Assembly: GCF_936933875.1 (NCBI RefSeq)
Contig: NZ_CAKZIK010000022.1
Coordinates: forward strand, 1 to 64,000
DNA: 64,000 nt
From: an uncultured Chryseobacterium sp.
GTDB taxonomy: Bacteria; Bacteroidota; Bacteroidia; Flavobacteriales; Weeksellaceae
Reading direction: 5' to 3'
Below are positions 49,388 to 56,325 of this stretch, in pieces; within the stretch, counting starts at the first letter, position 1; every line of letters starts with the position of its first letter. A program made the translations under genes and the position numbers. The notes below the pieces were generated by a model. The model was not told the origin of the DNA. It did not search any database and saw nothing but the letters and a program-made list of their open reading frames with translations.

Positions 49388-50613
49388 AGTGGGCAGAAGG
49401 AATAGATAAACTGGGAATTTTTCTTTACATCGCGATTTCGCTTTTCGCGGTGGCGAATATTTACAGTGTTGATGAAGGTTTGGGTAAAAAACAGTTCTTT
49501 TTTTTCTGTCTTTCGATTGTTATTGGCTTCATCATTTTTGTGATGAGAACCAAAGTTTTCGAAAATTTTGCCGGTATTTTTTATATTGGTGGTGTTCTTT
49601 TATTAGTTGGACTTTTCCCTTTCGGAACTGAAATTTTAGGACAGCGAAACTGGTATAAATTCGGAGGATTTACCATGCAGCCTGTTGAATTTGCAAAGTT
49701 GGGAACAGCTTTAATGTTGGCAAATTATGTTTCTGGACCGGATTTCAATTTAAAGTACAGAAAATCCTTATTTACTTCTCTTGCGATCATTGGAATTCCG
49801 GCAGTAGTTGTTTTGGCAATTCCGGACGTTGGTTCACTGCTCGTTTTTATGGCCTTTATGATGGCGCTTTACCGTGAAGGTTTGAACGGTTGGTTCTTTG
49901 GAGCGATTGGAATTTTAGCAACAGTATTTTTGATTTCATTAGCTGTAAATCCTATCTACGTAGTGATTGGAATTTTGGCCATTGTCGGAATTTTCATTTT
50001 TATGAATTATTACCGAATGAGCTGGAATATTTTTTCCATCGCATCTATCATGGGAATAGTGGCAGTTCTTTCCGGTTTGGCAATGGGATCTCCCAAAATT
50101 TTAGAAAAAATGCCAAAACACCAGCGCGAAAGAATTGAGGTTCTCTACAAAGGTGAAAAGGCTTTTCGTGATACTTCCGGTTATAACTTGCTGTATTCTA
50201 AGACTGCAATTGGTTCCGGTGGTTTTTTCGGAAAAGGATATAAAGAAGGTTCTGTTACGCAAGGAAAATTTGTTCCGGAGCAGGAAACCGATTATATATT
50301 CTGCACCGTTGGAGAAGAATGGGGCTTTTTAGGAAGTTTGATATTAGTTCTTGGTTATGCTTTGTATATCGGTAGAATTTACTACCTGTCGGAAAACATG
50401 AAATCCGTTTTCAACCGTGTTTTCGGTTATTGTTTTGCGTCGATTCTTTTAATTCACTTCGCCATCAATCTCGGAATGGTGATGGGATTGTTCCCAACCG
50501 TTGGGATTCCGTTGCCTTACTTTAGTTATGGAGGGAGTTCTTTTCTTGCTTTCTCTATTATGACTGCTATTTTCTTTAAGCTGAACTACGCCGACAAGAA
50601 CAGTTTGGTCTAA
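49384..50613 (+). CDS. rodA: Peptidoglycan polymerase RodA (SEDS family)
   Basis: RodA is the SEDS glycosyltransferase of the elongasome. The 409-residue protein has about ten membrane segments with the family motifs GQRNWYKFGGFTMQPVEFAKLG (seen as GQRNWYK and QPVEFAKL, about residues 86-106), the AIPDVGSLLVF segment (about 142-152), QETDYIFCTVGEEWGFLG (about 300-317) and GIPLPYFSYGGSS (about 378-390). I chose the ATG at 49384, which overlaps the pbp2 stop as ATGA. A longer frame from 49231 would place a basic, unconserved 51-residue stretch inside pbp2. It is the last gene of the operon. Confidence 0.93.
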   Translation: MKWAEGIDKLGIFLYIAISLFAVANIYSVDEGLGKKQFFFFCLSIVIGFIIFVMRTKVFENFAGIFYIGGVLLLVGLFPFGTEILGQRNWYKFGGFTMQPVEFAKLGTALMLANYVSGPDFNLKYRKSLFTSLAIIGIPAVVVLAIPDVGSLLVFMAFMMALYREGLNGWFFGAIGILATVFLISLAVNPIYVVIGILAIVGIFIFMNYYRMSWNIFSIASIMGIVAVLSGLAMGSPKILEKMPKHQRERIEVLYKGEKAFRDTSGYNLLYSKTAIGSGGFFGKGYKEGSVTQGKFVPEQETDYIFCTVGEEWGFLGSLILVLGYALYIGRIYYLSENMKSVFNRVFGYCFASILLIHFAINLGMVMGLFPTVGIPLPYFSYGGSSFLAFSIMTAIFFKLNYADKNSLV

Positions 50614-50668
50614 AAAAATTCAAGTTTCCATCTAATTTTTTACATTTACATTCTAAAAATAAACTAGA

Positions 50669-52405
50669 ATGTCACACAAAAAATTGGGAGAATGGTATGC
50701 TACTGCAATTTGCGGGAACGATATTACTTCTTCCGTTCTTTATGTTTCTGCACTTACGATTGGCGTTGCCGGACAATACGGCTGGATTGCACTTTTAATG
50801 GTTGCCGGAACACTTTTTCTTTTCAGAAAAATTTATGGTGAAGTGGTAGGAGCACTTCCTTTAAATGGTGGAGCCTACAATGTACTTCTTAATTCAACAA
50901 CTAAAGGGAACGCCGCATTGGCGGCAACTTTAACAATTCTTTCATACATGGCAACTGCCGTAATTTCTGCGAGTGAAGGAATGCATTATCTGCACCACGT
51001 TTTTCCGCATTTTGATGTTATTTGGGCAACTTTTGGGCTACTGTTGCTGTTTCTGGGATTAACGATTTTAGGAATTTCAGAAAGTGCGATTGTTGCACTC
51101 CTTATCTTTATTTTCCACATGATTTCGATGTTGGTGCTAATTATTTTCTGTGGAATTTTCATCTTCAATAACGGTTTTGACATTTTCAACCAAAACTGGA
51201 ACATGCCTTTGAAGTCGGGAGGAATTTTTAAAGCTCTCTTTTTAGGTTTCAGTGCTGCCATGCTCGGAATTTCCGGTTTTGAAAGTTCCGCCAACTTTGT
51301 TGAAGAACAGGAACGGGGCGTTTTCCCAAAAACTTTAAGAAATATGTGGGTTGCTGTTTCCATCCTGAATCCTTTGATGGCGATTTTAGCCATCTGTATT
51401 ATGCCTCTTGGAGAAGTTGGAGAATACCAAAACTCCTTTCTTTCTCACATGGCGGAATTAACAGGTGGAAAAACTTTAGCAACCATCATTTCTATTAACG
51501 CTGTTACGGTACTTTCCGGAGCTGTTCTTACTTCTTTTGTTGGGGTAAATGGTTTAATTAAAAGAATGACGCTCGACAGAATTTTACCGAATTATTTCCT
51601 AAAAGAAAATAAACGGGGAAGTACGTACAGAATCCTTATCTTGTTCTTCCTGCTTTGCATTTCGGTACTTTTCGTAACGAAAGGACAAATTGGACCTTTA
51701 GCAGGAGTTTATGCGATTTCTTTCCTTACCGTAATGGCTTTTTTCGCCATTGGAAATATTATGCTGAAAATCCGCCGCACCAAACTTCCACGACCGGAAT
51801 ATGCAACGCCGATTTCAGTTTTAGTGGCTTTAATTGCAGTAATTATTGCGCTTTATGGAACCATCAAAGCTAATCCAGAATATCTATTGACTTTCCTTAC
51901 TTATTTTGTGCCTTCCTTTTTGGCAGTAACAGCGATGCTTGCAAGAAAAGACATTATGATTTTCGTCGCAAAAATGCTGAAATCTGTTCAGGGAAAATAC
52001 CGAAAAGCAACCGTGAAAAGTGAGCGTTCTTTGTACAACTCCATCAAAAAATTCCTTAAACAGGAATTCGTGTTCTTCTCCAAAGGTGATGATATTGCGA
52101 CTTTGAATAAAGTGATGATGTATCTTACTGAAAATGAAGTAACCAACAAGATTAAAATTGTTTCTGTTCTGCAAGAATACCAACATCCCGACCCGAAATT
52201 TTTAGAAGATTTTGAAACTTTAGACCGCGCTTATCCCGACATCGATATGGAATATGTGATTGAAGAAGGAAGTTTTACTCCGGAAAAAGTAGATGAACTC
52301 AGCAAACGCTGGAACATCCCGAAAAACTTTATGTTTATTTCTTCTCCTGGTGAAAGATTCAGTCACAGAGTTGAAGATTTGGGCGGTGTAAGATTGATTT
52401 TGTAA
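50669..52405 (+). CDS. APC family amino acid/polyamine permease
   Basis: This 578-residue transporter has about 11-12 membrane helices (about residues 25-430) and a C-terminal cytosolic domain of about 150 residues. APC signatures are the helix 1 unwound segment SVLYVSALTIGVAG (about 22-35), LPLNGGAYNVLLNS (about 64-77), ISASEGMHYL in helix 3, and GFSAAMLGISGFESSANFVEE (about 194-214). The C-terminal domain after the RKDIMIF segment is predicted to be alpha/beta and may be regulatory. The substrate cannot be read. It is 55 bases after rodA, with no terminator seen between, so read-through is possible. Confidence 0.85.
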   Translation: MSHKKLGEWYATAICGNDITSSVLYVSALTIGVAGQYGWIALLMVAGTLFLFRKIYGEVVGALPLNGGAYNVLLNSTTKGNAALAATLTILSYMATAVISASEGMHYLHHVFPHFDVIWATFGLLLLFLGLTILGISESAIVALLIFIFHMISMLVLIIFCGIFIFNNGFDIFNQNWNMPLKSGGIFKALFLGFSAAMLGISGFESSANFVEEQERGVFPKTLRNMWVAVSILNPLMAILAICIMPLGEVGEYQNSFLSHMAELTGGKTLATIISINAVTVLSGAVLTSFVGVNGLIKRMTLDRILPNYFLKENKRGSTYRILILFFLLCISVLFVTKGQIGPLAGVYAISFLTVMAFFAIGNIMLKIRRTKLPRPEYATPISVLVALIAVIIALYGTIKANPEYLLTFLTYFVPSFLAVTAMLARKDIMIFVAKMLKSVQGKYRKATVKSERSLYNSIKKFLKQEFVFFSKGDDIATLNKVMMYLTENEVTNKIKIVSVLQEYQHPDPKFLEDFETLDRAYPDIDMEYVIEEGSFTPEKVDELSKRWNIPKNFMFISSPGERFSHRVEDLGGVRLIL

Positions 52406-52432
52406 TTGATTATTTCCCTTTTTTTCATTTTG

Positions 52433-52513
52433 AACGAAACATTGAAGTGAAGAATCTTTTTAAAAATAGATTCTTCGATTGCTCCAGTTCGTTCGGCACT
52501 CAGAATGACAATT
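52433..52513. repeat. Bacteroidota interspersed repeat, copy 2
   Basis: The segment ATTTTGAACGAAAC-x-GAAGTGAAGAATCT, an AT spacer, AGATTCTTCGATTGCTCC-x-GTTCG and CAGAATGACAA forms a semi-palindrome around GAAGAATCT/AGATTCTTC. It is the better-preserved relative of 5465-5532. It lies between the convergent APC permease and lipoprotein genes. Confidence 0.65.
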
Positions 52514-52522
52514 CGAATAAAC

Positions 52523-52556
52523 AAAAAATCCTGAGCTTTCACTCAGGATTTTTTTA
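52523..52556. terminator. Bidirectional terminator
   Basis: The perfect stem AAAAAATCCTGAG/CTCAGGATTTTTT has a six-base loop. On the minus strand it begins within the stop codon of the HGQPxHRCD lipoprotein gene. Confidence 0.88.
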
Positions 52557-53072
52557 TGGTAAAGCTGCACCAACTGCCAAATCACATCGGTGATGTGGTT
52601 GCCCGTGTTCCGGATTGGTTGCCGGTTTTGCACCGGAAGCCAAAGCTTGATTTTCAGAATTTTGAGGAGCTGCAACAGTTGCAGGAAGTGTTTGCGTTTG
52701 AACCGGAGCAGAATTTGTTGAACTTTTTGCAGGAGTGCTGGTCAATGGAGCTCCAACTGCGATATCACAACGATGTCCCGGTTGTCCATGAGGAGGATTC
52801 ATTCCCGGTGCGGTTTTTGCCGGTGCAGAATTTTGGACAGGTATAACCTGTTGCTGTGCAGGATTTGTAGGAGCAGGTGAAACAACACCATTTGCACCAA
52901 GTGTTGTTGGAACTTTTTGTATATTTTGTGCTACTCCACCTGAGTTTGAAACTTCAGCTTGTGTAGTTTCTTTCATCGCAGACTGGTCGATATAGACATC
53001 TGCTTTTTCATTTTTCTTGCATGAAACAGCAATTAACCCAACTGCTAAAACAGCATAGAATTTTTTCCTCAT
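52554..53072 (-). CDS. Lipoprotein with duplicated HGQPxHRCD motif
   Basis: This 172-residue lipoprotein has the lipobox AVSC (Cys18). The mature chain is low-complexity, rich in Ala, Pro, Thr, Gln and Asn, interrupted by two copies of a conserved block: NPPHGQPGHRCDIAVGAPL (92-110) and NPEHGQPHHRCDLAVGAAL (153-171). Each copy has two or three His and one Cys, so metal or heme binding is conceivable. Alternatively it may be a surface or recognition tag at the end of a disordered tether. I do not know a named family. It is monocistronic, with its own terminator. Confidence 0.78.
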   Translation of the reverse strand: MRKKFYAVLAVGLIAVSCKKNEKADVYIDQSAMKETTQAEVSNSGGVAQNIQKVPTTLGANGVVSPAPTNPAQQQVIPVQNSAPAKTAPGMNPPHGQPGHRCDIAVGAPLTSTPAKSSTNSAPVQTQTLPATVAAPQNSENQALASGAKPATNPEHGQPHHRCDLAVGAALP

Positions 53073-53113
53073 TGATTTGATTTAATTTGATGCAAATATC
53101 TGAAATTCAAAAT

Positions 53114-53147
53114 AAAAAAAACAGCACCTTTTGACGCTGTTTGTATT
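53114..53147 (-). terminator. Terminator of the two-component operon
   Basis: The stem AAACAGC/GCTGTTT with a ten-base loop and a T-run on the minus strand follows the response regulator stop. Confidence 0.75.
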
Positions 53148-53161
53148 TTAAAGTAACTGTT

Positions 53162-53848
53162 TTAGTTCTTCACCAAAAGTCTGAAACCTTCACCGTGAAC
53201 ATTGATGATTTCTAGACCTTCATCATCTTTCAAGAGCTTACGAAGTTTAGCAATGTAAACGTCCATACTTCTTGCCGTAAAATAGTTTTCCTTTTTCCAG
53301 ATTTTTCTCAACGCCAAGTCTCTTGGCATAAAATCGTTTCTGTGAAGACAAAGAAGCTTCAACAGTTCATTTTCTTTTGGAGAAAGCTTGTATTCGTTAT
53401 CGCCAACGCGAAGCTGTCTCAACATTGAATCAAAGAAAATATTGCTGATTTTGAACTGTTCCTGGTCTTCGTTTTCCAAAGATGCACTTCTTGATAAAAT
53501 CGCTTTGATTTTATACAGCAAAAGCTCAGTATCAAAAGGTTTTGTAATATAATCATCTGCGCCAATCTGATATCCCTTCAGAATATCTTCACGCATATTC
53601 CTTGCAGTAAGGAAAATAATCGGTGTGTTTTTATCGATTTTTTTTACATCTTCAGCCAACGAAAAACCGTCTTTCTTCGGCATCATCACATCGAAAATAC
53701 AGATGTCGAATTCGTTTTCTGTAAATTCTTTCAACCCCTGTTCTCCGTCTGTTGCAAGGGTAACCTCAAAGTTGTTGATGGTAAGGTAATCTTTCAATAC
53801 CGCACCAAAACTTTGGTCGTCTTCTACTAATAAGATTCTGTTGCTCAT
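53162..53848 (-). CDS. OmpR/RprY-like response regulator
   Basis: This 228-residue transcription factor has an N-terminal receiver (about residues 1-120) with the acidic pair EDD (about 8-10) and the phospho-acceptor Asp in CIFDVMMP (about 53). The Thr/Lys pair is in FLTARN and ITKPFD (about 102-107). The C-terminal winged-helix DNA-binding domain (about 130-226) contains SMDVYIAKLRKLL and NVHGEGFRL. It resembles RprY of Bacteroides. It lies downstream of its likely cognate kinase, but an S23 gene separates them. Target genes are unknown. Confidence 0.9.
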   Translation of the reverse strand: MSNRILLVEDDQSFGAVLKDYLTINNFEVTLATDGEQGLKEFTENEFDICIFDVMMPKKDGFSLAEDVKKIDKNTPIIFLTARNMREDILKGYQIGADDYITKPFDTELLLYKIKAILSRSASLENEDQEQFKISNIFFDSMLRQLRVGDNEYKLSPKENELLKLLCLHRNDFMPRDLALRKIWKKENYFTARSMDVYIAKLRKLLKDDEGLEIINVHGEGFRLLVKN

Positions 53849-53869
53849 ATCTTTGTTTAATTAATAATT

Positions 53870-53883
53870 AAAAAATTAATAAT
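53870..53883. repeat. Left inverted repeat of the S23 cassette
   Basis: AAAAAATTAATAAT is exactly complementary to 54275-54288. It lies just upstream of the response regulator start, in a longer ATTAATAATT-rich stretch (53859-53891). Confidence 0.75.
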
Positions 53884-53891
53884 GAATAATT

Positions 53892-54254
53892 TTATTCATT
53901 GTTTTGTTTTGATGTTTTTAAAATCGAGGTTAGAATTTTAATAATTTCCTCATTATCAGCGTACATAGATTGGAATTCCTTTTCATTAATATATTCGGTT
54001 TTGTGAAGGAGTTTTAACCAAAAAGCTGTTTCAAACGATTCCTTATATGATATTTGATTTTTTACAATAAACTCTTTTTTACTAAATGATGCCGCTGCCT
54101 CCTCAATATTTGCAGCAATTGATGTTCCTGATCTCAATAATTGCTTCGACATTACATACTCTTTCCTATCTGAAGTTAGCATTTTATATAAATTAACAAT
54201 CCTAACTGCAAATTCAAAAGATTTAACTCTTATAGGGTTTTCCTTCTTATCCAA
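53892..54254 (-). CDS. Four-helix-bundle (S23/IVP family) protein
   Basis: This 120-residue helical protein belongs to the S23 family, first known from intervening sequences in 23S rRNA genes and related to the Avd protein of diversity-generating retroelements. The family core is LLRSGTSIAANIEEAAAS (about residues 40-57), followed by KNQISYKESFETAFWLKLL (about 65-83). The start must be TTG because an in-frame TAA lies directly before it. It sits between a histidine kinase and its regulator, framed by inverted repeats, and is unlikely to be a functional part of the signalling pair. Its cellular function is unknown. Confidence 0.85.
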   Translation of the reverse strand: MDKKENPIRVKSFEFAVRIVNLYKMLTSDRKEYVMSKQLLRSGTSIAANIEEAAASFSKKEFIVKNQISYKESFETAFWLKLLHKTEYINEKEFQSMYADNEEIIKILTSILKTSKQNNE

Positions 54255-54274
54255 TTATTAATTATTCCTTCTTA

Positions 54275-54288
54275 ATTATTAATTTTTT
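54275..54288. repeat. Right inverted repeat of the S23 cassette
   Basis: ATTATTAATTTTTT is the exact complement of 53870-53883 and ends two bases before the histidine kinase stop codon. Confidence 0.75.
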
Positions 54289-54290
54289 TA

Positions 54291-55844
54291 CTAGCTCATC
54301 GGAAGTTTAATAACAAACGTACTTCCCTTTCCTTTTTGGGAGTTCACGATGATTTGTCCTTTATGAAGTTCTATAATTTTTTTCACGTACGTTAACCCAA
54401 GCCCCTGTCCTTTTACGTTATGAACATTTCCCGTTTCTTCGCGGAAGAATTTCTCGAAAATTTTGTTGTTGTTTTCGGTTTCCATTCCTATTCCTTTGTC
54501 GGAAATTTCGATGACGTACCAATTGCCTTCGTTTCTTGTCTTTACATTAATTTCAGGTGCTTCCGGAGAATATTTGTTAGCATTGTCGAGCAAATTCACC
54601 AAAGTATTCGATATATGGAATTCATCAATTTTAAAAATGAATTTATCCGCCGTAAAATTCTGCGTTAATGTTCCGTTTCGTTGTGCTACAATCAAACTGA
54701 AAGATTCCGTAATTTCTTTAATGAGTTCGCGGACATTGGTTTCCTTCAGGAATAATTTCACTTCGTTTCTTTCGAGCTTCGACATGTTGAGCACATTTTC
54801 CACCTGCTTTTTCATCCTCAGATTTTCCTGTTTGATGAGCTGTGAGTAGTATTTTACTTTCTCCGGATTCATCGCAATTTTATCGTTCGCCAATGAATCT
54901 GTTGCCACCGAAATTGTCGCTAAAGGTGTTTTGAATTCGTGCGACATGTTGTTGATGAAATCCGTCTTTACATCGGCGATTTTCTTCTGCTTCATCATGT
55001 AGTTAATAGAAATAATGTAAATCCCGAGAATGGTAAGCAAAGACAAAAATGTTCCCAAAAGCATTGGGAGATTGTTTTTCACCAATGAAAAATTCTTGCG
55101 CGGAAACACCAAAGAAAGAGTGTACAAAGCAGAATCTCCTTTTTTACTGTCGGTAAAAAGCGGGTAACTGTAATTGGTATTGTCTTTCTGCTCCTTGTAA
55201 TTTTCGTTCATTATCGACGTCAGTTTTCCTGCTTTATCGAAAACCCCATAGCCGAAACTCGTAGATACTCCGTTGACTTTCAATTCTTTAGATAGAACAG
55301 AATCCAAAGTTTTTTTATCGACTCTTTTTTCAATCGGAAGATTAGTCGCGTTCAGCTTTGCAAACTCACGAAGATTGTATTCTCCGGAATTAATGTCGGA
55401 ATTTAAAGCTGCCGTTAATTCTTCCGGCGTGTTTGGGTCTTTTTTCAGTTTGATTAAAGCTTCGTCGGTGTACATTTTCACGCGCTCCAAACTGTCGCCT
55501 TTATTGGAAATCGGCACATTATTTTTCTCGATAATGCTTCTTTGATAGGTAATTGTCCTTTTCGAACCCGAATCTTCGGTTTGCTGAATGGTACTTAAAG
55601 TAGGTTGGTCTTTATTATCAACAACAGTTTTACCGAAGTTTTTGTATTCTACATTCAAGTATTTATCAATCTCGATATCAGACACTTTTTTAGCGGATGC
55701 TTCCAAAGCAAGATTCACCCTGTTGGAGAAATCCTGGTCCAAAGCGCCGTAATATTCTTTCAGCCATTTAATCTGCAGTGTAACGAAAATTACTACAGAA
55801 ATAGACATCAAAATGGATATAATTGGGATAAAACGTTTATTCAT
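54291..55844 (-). CDS. RprX-like sensor histidine kinase
   Basis: This 517-residue inner-membrane kinase has TM1 (about residues 6-24), a periplasmic sensor domain of about 240 residues, and TM2 (about 263-285). There is no HAMP domain. A HisKA domain has the phospho-His in NNMSHEFKTPLA (about 303), and a HATPase domain has LVNLLDNANKYSPEAPE (N box, about 415-431), DKGIGME (G1, about 446-452) and GQGLGLTYVKKI (G2, about 480-491). It is upstream of the OmpR-type regulator in the same direction and is its likely cognate kinase. The signal is unknown. Confidence 0.9.
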   Translation of the reverse strand: MNKRFIPIISILMSISVVIFVTLQIKWLKEYYGALDQDFSNRVNLALEASAKKVSDIEIDKYLNVEYKNFGKTVVDNKDQPTLSTIQQTEDSGSKRTITYQRSIIEKNNVPISNKGDSLERVKMYTDEALIKLKKDPNTPEELTAALNSDINSGEYNLREFAKLNATNLPIEKRVDKKTLDSVLSKELKVNGVSTSFGYGVFDKAGKLTSIMNENYKEQKDNTNYSYPLFTDSKKGDSALYTLSLVFPRKNFSLVKNNLPMLLGTFLSLLTILGIYIISINYMMKQKKIADVKTDFINNMSHEFKTPLATISVATDSLANDKIAMNPEKVKYYSQLIKQENLRMKKQVENVLNMSKLERNEVKLFLKETNVRELIKEITESFSLIVAQRNGTLTQNFTADKFIFKIDEFHISNTLVNLLDNANKYSPEAPEINVKTRNEGNWYVIEISDKGIGMETENNNKIFEKFFREETGNVHNVKGQGLGLTYVKKIIELHKGQIIVNSQKGKGSTFVIKLPMS

Positions 55845-55892
55845 TTATTTCCTTTCGAATGTTAAAATTAGTGATTTTAAGATTATAACAAC

Positions 55893-55923
55893 AAAAAAAA
55901 CACAGAATTATTGTGTTTTTTTT
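55893..55923 (-). terminator. Terminator upstream of the kinase operon
   Basis: The stem AAAAAAAACACA/TGTGTTTTTTTT with a seven-base loop ends the minus-strand transcript of oligopeptidase B and the small acidic protein. Confidence 0.8.
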
Positions 55924-55956
55924 CTTAAAAGTTTATTTTTTAACAAATTATTACGA

Positions 55957-56325
55957 TTACTCACTTTCTTCATCGTTTATTAATTCTTCATCTACAAAAT
56001 ATTGGATGATGGCTTTCTTCATTAAAATCTGCTGTTCATTAGGTTTTAACTCGGGAAGAGGTGCTGTTTCTTCGAAATGTGGAAAACCGTCGTCATCATA
56101 ATGCGTAAATTTATAATAACCAAAAGGTTCCAATAATCTGCAAACCGCAATGTGCAGCAAGTTTACTTTATCATCTTTAGTATAATCCTGCGAACCGCTT
56201 CCCAATTCCTGAACACCGATAAGAAAAAGCATCGTATCAATTTGCGGATGTGTTTCTGTATCGAAAGTTTTTACAAAAAATTGCTCAACTTCCGTCCAAA
56301 GCTGTGCTTCTGTTTTATTTGTCAT
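55957..56325 (-). CDS. Small acidic protein of unknown function
   Basis: This 122-residue soluble protein is acidic, especially at the C-terminus (EELINDEESE). Recognisable segments are TMLFLIGVQELGSG (about residues 31-44), DKVNLLHIAVCRLLEPFGYYKF (seen as LLHIAVC and PFGYYKF) and DDDGFPHFEE. I do not recognise a named family, though the protein looks well folded and conserved rather than spurious. Its start overlaps the end of oligopeptidase B by 11 bases, so the two are translationally coupled. The ATG at 56325 is used; the TTG one codon upstream is unlikely. Confidence 0.75.
   Translation of the reverse strand: MTNKTEAQLWTEVEQFFVKTFDTETHPQIDTMLFLIGVQELGSGSQDYTKDDKVNLLHIAVCRLLEPFGYYKFTHYDDDGFPHFEETAPLPELKPNEQQILMKKAIIQYFVDEELINDEESE

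Noticed and set aside
52554..53072. The plus-strand frame at 52556-52846 as the real gene instead of the lipoprotein
   Set aside because: It lacks a signal or domain and begins within the terminator. The minus-strand frame has a clear lipobox and internally repeated conserved motifs.
53892..54254. S23 protein as an accessory of a diversity-generating retroelement
   Set aside because: No reverse transcriptase, template repeat or variable target gene lies nearby, so the Avd role is not supported here.
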